NCBI RefSeq assembly: GCF_002224125.1
Contig: NZ_NCSM01000044.1
Span: 1-15,765, forward strand
DNA: 15,765 nucleotides
Direction: 5' to 3'
Origin: Streptomyces sp. NBS 14/10
GTDB lineage: Bacteria; Actinomycetota; Actinomycetes; Streptomycetales; Streptomycetaceae
In this document: piece by piece, positions 13,967 to 15,765 of the stretch
Numbering within the stretch: position 1 is the stretch's first letter
Layout: every line of letters begins with the position of its first letter
The notes under the pieces: generated by a model
Told to the model about the DNA's origin: nothing
The model's database searches: none
Seen by the model: only the letters and a program-made list of their open reading frames with translations
Program-made: the position numbers and the translations under genes

Positions 13967-15049
13967 TCCTGTGGATGATGAGGCGGTCGGGGTGGCGCGG
14001 TGTGGTACTCGTTGAGCAGTCCGCCGAGTACCTGCTTGCGCCTGACCGTGGCGGCGGGCAGGGGACGATGTTCGGGTCGTCGTCGGGTGCTCGTAGGCTG
14101 AGGCTGCGGTGGGGCCGCCCGGTGTTGTAGTGCTCGGCATAGCTGGTGAGGACCGTACGCAGCTGCCGTTCGCCGGTAATGAGGAGCCGCTCGGTGCATT
14201 CGGCGCGGGCCGTACGTATCCATCGTTCGGGAAATGACCGCGGGCTTTGCGGCGGGGTTCGGATAACGGCTGTGTCGTTGCCAGCGAAGACGGCATCGAA
14301 CGCGGCGGCGAACTTGCTGTCCCGGTCCCGGAAGAGGAACCGGAAGCACCCAGCCCTGCCCTCGAGATCCATGAGCAGATTGCGGGCGGGTTGGGTGACC
14401 CATACGCCCGTGGGACGGGCGGTGACACCCAGGACATGGACGCGTCGGGTGGCGATCTCCATGACGAAGAAGACATAGAGACGTTTGCGGAAGACGGTCT
14501 CTACGTGCATGAAGTCGCAGGCGAGCAGCGTGTGGGCTTGGGCTCGGAGGAAGGAGCGCCAGGCATGCTGGGAGGTACGCTGCGGTGCGGGCGGTAGACC
14601 GGAGCGGCGCAGGACGCGCCGGATGGTGGCGGCGGCGACCCGGTAGCCGAGCCGTCGCAGTTCGCCTTGGATCCTGACGTATCCCCAGGTCGGATTTTCT
14701 CGCGCCAGGCGCTGGATGAGCGCGACTGTTCTTCCGCCAGTGGTGGCCGGCCGGGGCCGGTTGGGGTTTGTCGCCATTTCCAGCGCGCCAGACGGCGGTG
14801 CCAGGTCAGCAGTGTGCCAGGGGTGACCAGCCGATGGCGGCGTAAGGCAGGTGTCAGGTGCCGTGCGAGAGCGGAGAGCACTGCACGCTCGGCCCATGAG
14901 AGCTGTGGCCGCTTGATCTGCCGGCGCAGCACGGCGACCTCATAACGAAGCGCGAGGATCTCCGCGTTGTTCGCGGCGGTCGATTGGCCCAGCAGGAGGA
15001 GGCAGCCCAGCAGTCGGCAGAAGATCAGGTAGAGCAATCGCAGACCCAC
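13945..15049 (-). pseudogene. Transposase of the insertion sequence, broken by two frameshifts
   Basis: From GTG 15047-15049 the first frame gives GLRLLYLIFCRLLGCLLLL and NNAEILALRYEVAVLRRQ and runs to GRPPLAEE. There (near 14730) the frame must move by -1 to continue TVALIQRLARENPTWGYVRI. The second frame holds the rve core: LACDFMHVETV (first Asp), FLFRDRDSKF (second Asp) and FPERWIRTARAECTERLL (Glu). Near 14060 another -1 move is needed to reach VRRKQVLGGLLNEYHTA and the stop at 13945-13947. Both sites look like single-base deletions, not slippery signals. The usual SPRANAFAERW before the Glu reads SPRSFPERW, about two residues short. The pieces together make about 370 residues, near full length for the family. 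Confidence 0.85.
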
Positions 15050-15082
15050 GATCAGGGATCATGCCCATACTTGAGCGATCGC

Positions 15083-15125
15083 AACGCCCAGGTCACCCAC
15101 CGTACGGCAATAAAGACACCCTTCA
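15083..15125 (-). repeat. Right terminal inverted repeat of the insertion sequence
   Basis: Inverse of 13924-13966: the plus strand ends GACACCCTTCA at 15115-15125, and AACGCCCAGGTCA at 15083-15095 matches the inner block of the left end with one mismatch. It lies outside the transposase start (15049). Confidence 0.8.
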
Positions 15126-15351
15126 GGCCGCTACCTTCTCCGCCGCCTCGGCCGGAGACGCCAGCTTCGCCGGGGTGTGGGCCATCTTGGTTACCGCACC
15201 GACCTCGATGCTGTTCTTCTTCGCTGGCCCTGCAGGCCTGATAGGCATCCCCATCGGCGCCATCGTCCAAGCCGCCGCGCTCGGCGCCCTGTACCGCTAC
15301 ATCACCGAGCGTCGCGCCCGTAGCACCGAGAGCGGCGTCAGCAACGCCTGA
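15126..15351 (+). pseudogene. Small membrane protein, N-terminus removed (SCO4225-family-like)
   Basis: The frame ending at TGA 15349-15351 encodes about 75 recognisable residues: GDASFAGVWAILVTAPTSM, then FFFAGPAGLIGIPIGAIVQA and AALGALYRYITERR. Two hydrophobic segments (VWAILVTAPTSMLFFFA and GIPIGAIVQAAALGA) are separated by a short loop. The 'DASFAGVWA.LVTAPTS' and 'GA.VQAAALGALYR' strings resemble, from memory, the C-terminal half of the SCO4225-type small membrane proteins of Streptomyces, which have unknown function. The formal open frame begins at ATG 15061, but 15061-15125 is the insertion-sequence end, so the natural start and first membrane segment are gone. It may be expressed from a fortuitous start but is best treated as a remnant. 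Confidence 0.6.
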
Positions 15352-15489
15352 ACTCCAGACGGTTTCACAATCCCGATGGGTGCGGCCCACTGCTCAGACG
15401 CCAATCGGCAAGGATGAGGCGCGCGATCGCGGCAGATTGCCTGGCTGGGCTCCGTAGGTGAGACGTGCGGACGAAGCTGGTTTCCTCGG

Positions 15490-15606
15490 TCAGCCCGGAG
15501 TGGCACCATTCCGAGCCAGGCGCCTGGTCATGAGTGTGATGGCAACCCAGGTGATGAGGGTTTCGGAGTGCTGGATAAGGCGTTCGTAGTCCCTCGCGTG
15601 GTGGCG
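15490..15606 (-). pseudogene. C-terminal fragment of an IS5-like transposase
   Basis: The last 35-40 codons of a minus-strand frame ending at TGA 15490-15492 read HHARDYERLIQHSETLITW then VAITLMTRRLAR, the typical end of IS5-group transposases (ARDYER....E....A...LM.RRLA). Upstream of about 15606 the frame stays open to the window edge, but the sequence (Arg/Pro-rich) no longer resembles the expected VVERT..W...RR part, so the homology breaks there. It is probably another inactive relic; the rest may lie beyond the window or be lost. Nothing recognisable lies between it and 15351. Confidence 0.6.
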
Positions 15607-15765
15607 GGGCGACACGGCCGTCCCCGCCGACGTCCTGTGGGCTGTGGAATCCTCGACGCGGAGCCGGAGGGGCCGACGGGGCTTGCCGCCTGTCCTGCCT
15701 GCGTCAGCGGGGCGTCCTTCGCAACGGAGAGGCGCGGCTACCTCTTTAAACTCTCGCAACATCCC

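Larger units (their letters stand above)
13924..15125 (-). mobile_element. Complete but inactive ~1.2-kb insertion sequence, IS3/IS481-like (rve transposase)
   Basis: The element begins TGAAGGGTGTC at 13924 and ends with the inverse GACACCCTTCA at 15125; similarity of the ends extends about 43 bases inwards. One transposase gene fills it on the minus strand. The outer flanks (gagacc to the left, ggccgc to the right) do not form a direct target duplication. Both flanks are broken genes of different origin: a transposase 5' fragment and a headless membrane-protein gene. The two single-base lesions in the transposase make it non-autonomous. Confidence 0.8.

Noticed and set aside
14720..14745. 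Programmed -1 frameshift as in IS3-family orfA/orfB
   Set aside because: No A6G-type slippery heptamer or downstream structure is visible, and a second -1 break occurs near 14060; two deletions (or read errors) explain both.
1..15765. CRISPR arrays, tRNA or rRNA genes, phage attachment sites, plasmid origin
   Set aside because: No regularly spaced repeats, tRNA cloverleaf-like sequence, rRNA-like stretch or iteron cluster was seen on either strand.

Overview
The window is very GC-rich, with strong G/C bias at third codon positions, GTG starts, GC-hairpin terminators and protein families typical of Streptomyces or a close actinomycete. The homology calls are pattern recognition from the translated sequence; no search was run. 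The layout is a compact, intact catabolic locus (about 2.7-13.4 kb) flanked on both sides by gene debris.

Left flank (1-2.7 kb): the C-terminal end of a secreted-type protein with Calx-beta-like domains, followed by a strong hairpin terminator. Next comes a 3' remnant of a GMC oxidoreductase gene whose closest visible relative is the intact GMC gene at 9974-11557. A divergent glycoside hydrolase family 3 protein follows on the minus strand. It keeps the nucleophile motif but lacks the canonical His loop of NagZ enzymes. Upstream of it is a DeoR-type regulator that has lost its helix-turn-helix domain, at a junction with an unrecognised, frameshifted stretch.

Core (2.7-13.4 kb): a minus-strand operon runs hisD-like dehydrogenase, APC permease, ThuA-like protein, ThDP-dependent enzyme. 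A PucR-family activator gene is divergent from it. Convergent with pucR is a second minus-strand pair encoding two FAD-dependent GMC oxidoreductases. The pucR/hisD intergenic region and the region upstream of the GMC pair share the same composite element: GCAATATT, a 16-nt gap, then two 10-bp repeats related to CACATTGAGG. This suggests one regulon. A substrate would be imported by the permease, oxidised at alcohol groups by the GMC enzymes and the HisD-type dehydrogenase, and cleaved or ligated by the ThDP enzyme, with PucR as the sensor. The HisD protein resembles the sulfopropanediol-dehydrogenase (HpsN) subgroup more than biosynthetic histidinol dehydrogenase. The substrate cannot be read from the sequence.

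Right flank (13.4-15.8 kb): decayed mobile elements. There is the 5' fragment of one rve-family transposase on the plus strand, then a complete 1.2-kb insertion sequence with matching inverted ends whose minus-strand transposase carries two single-base frameshifts. The far end of that element abuts a headless small membrane-protein gene, and an IS5-like transposase tail lies at the window edge.
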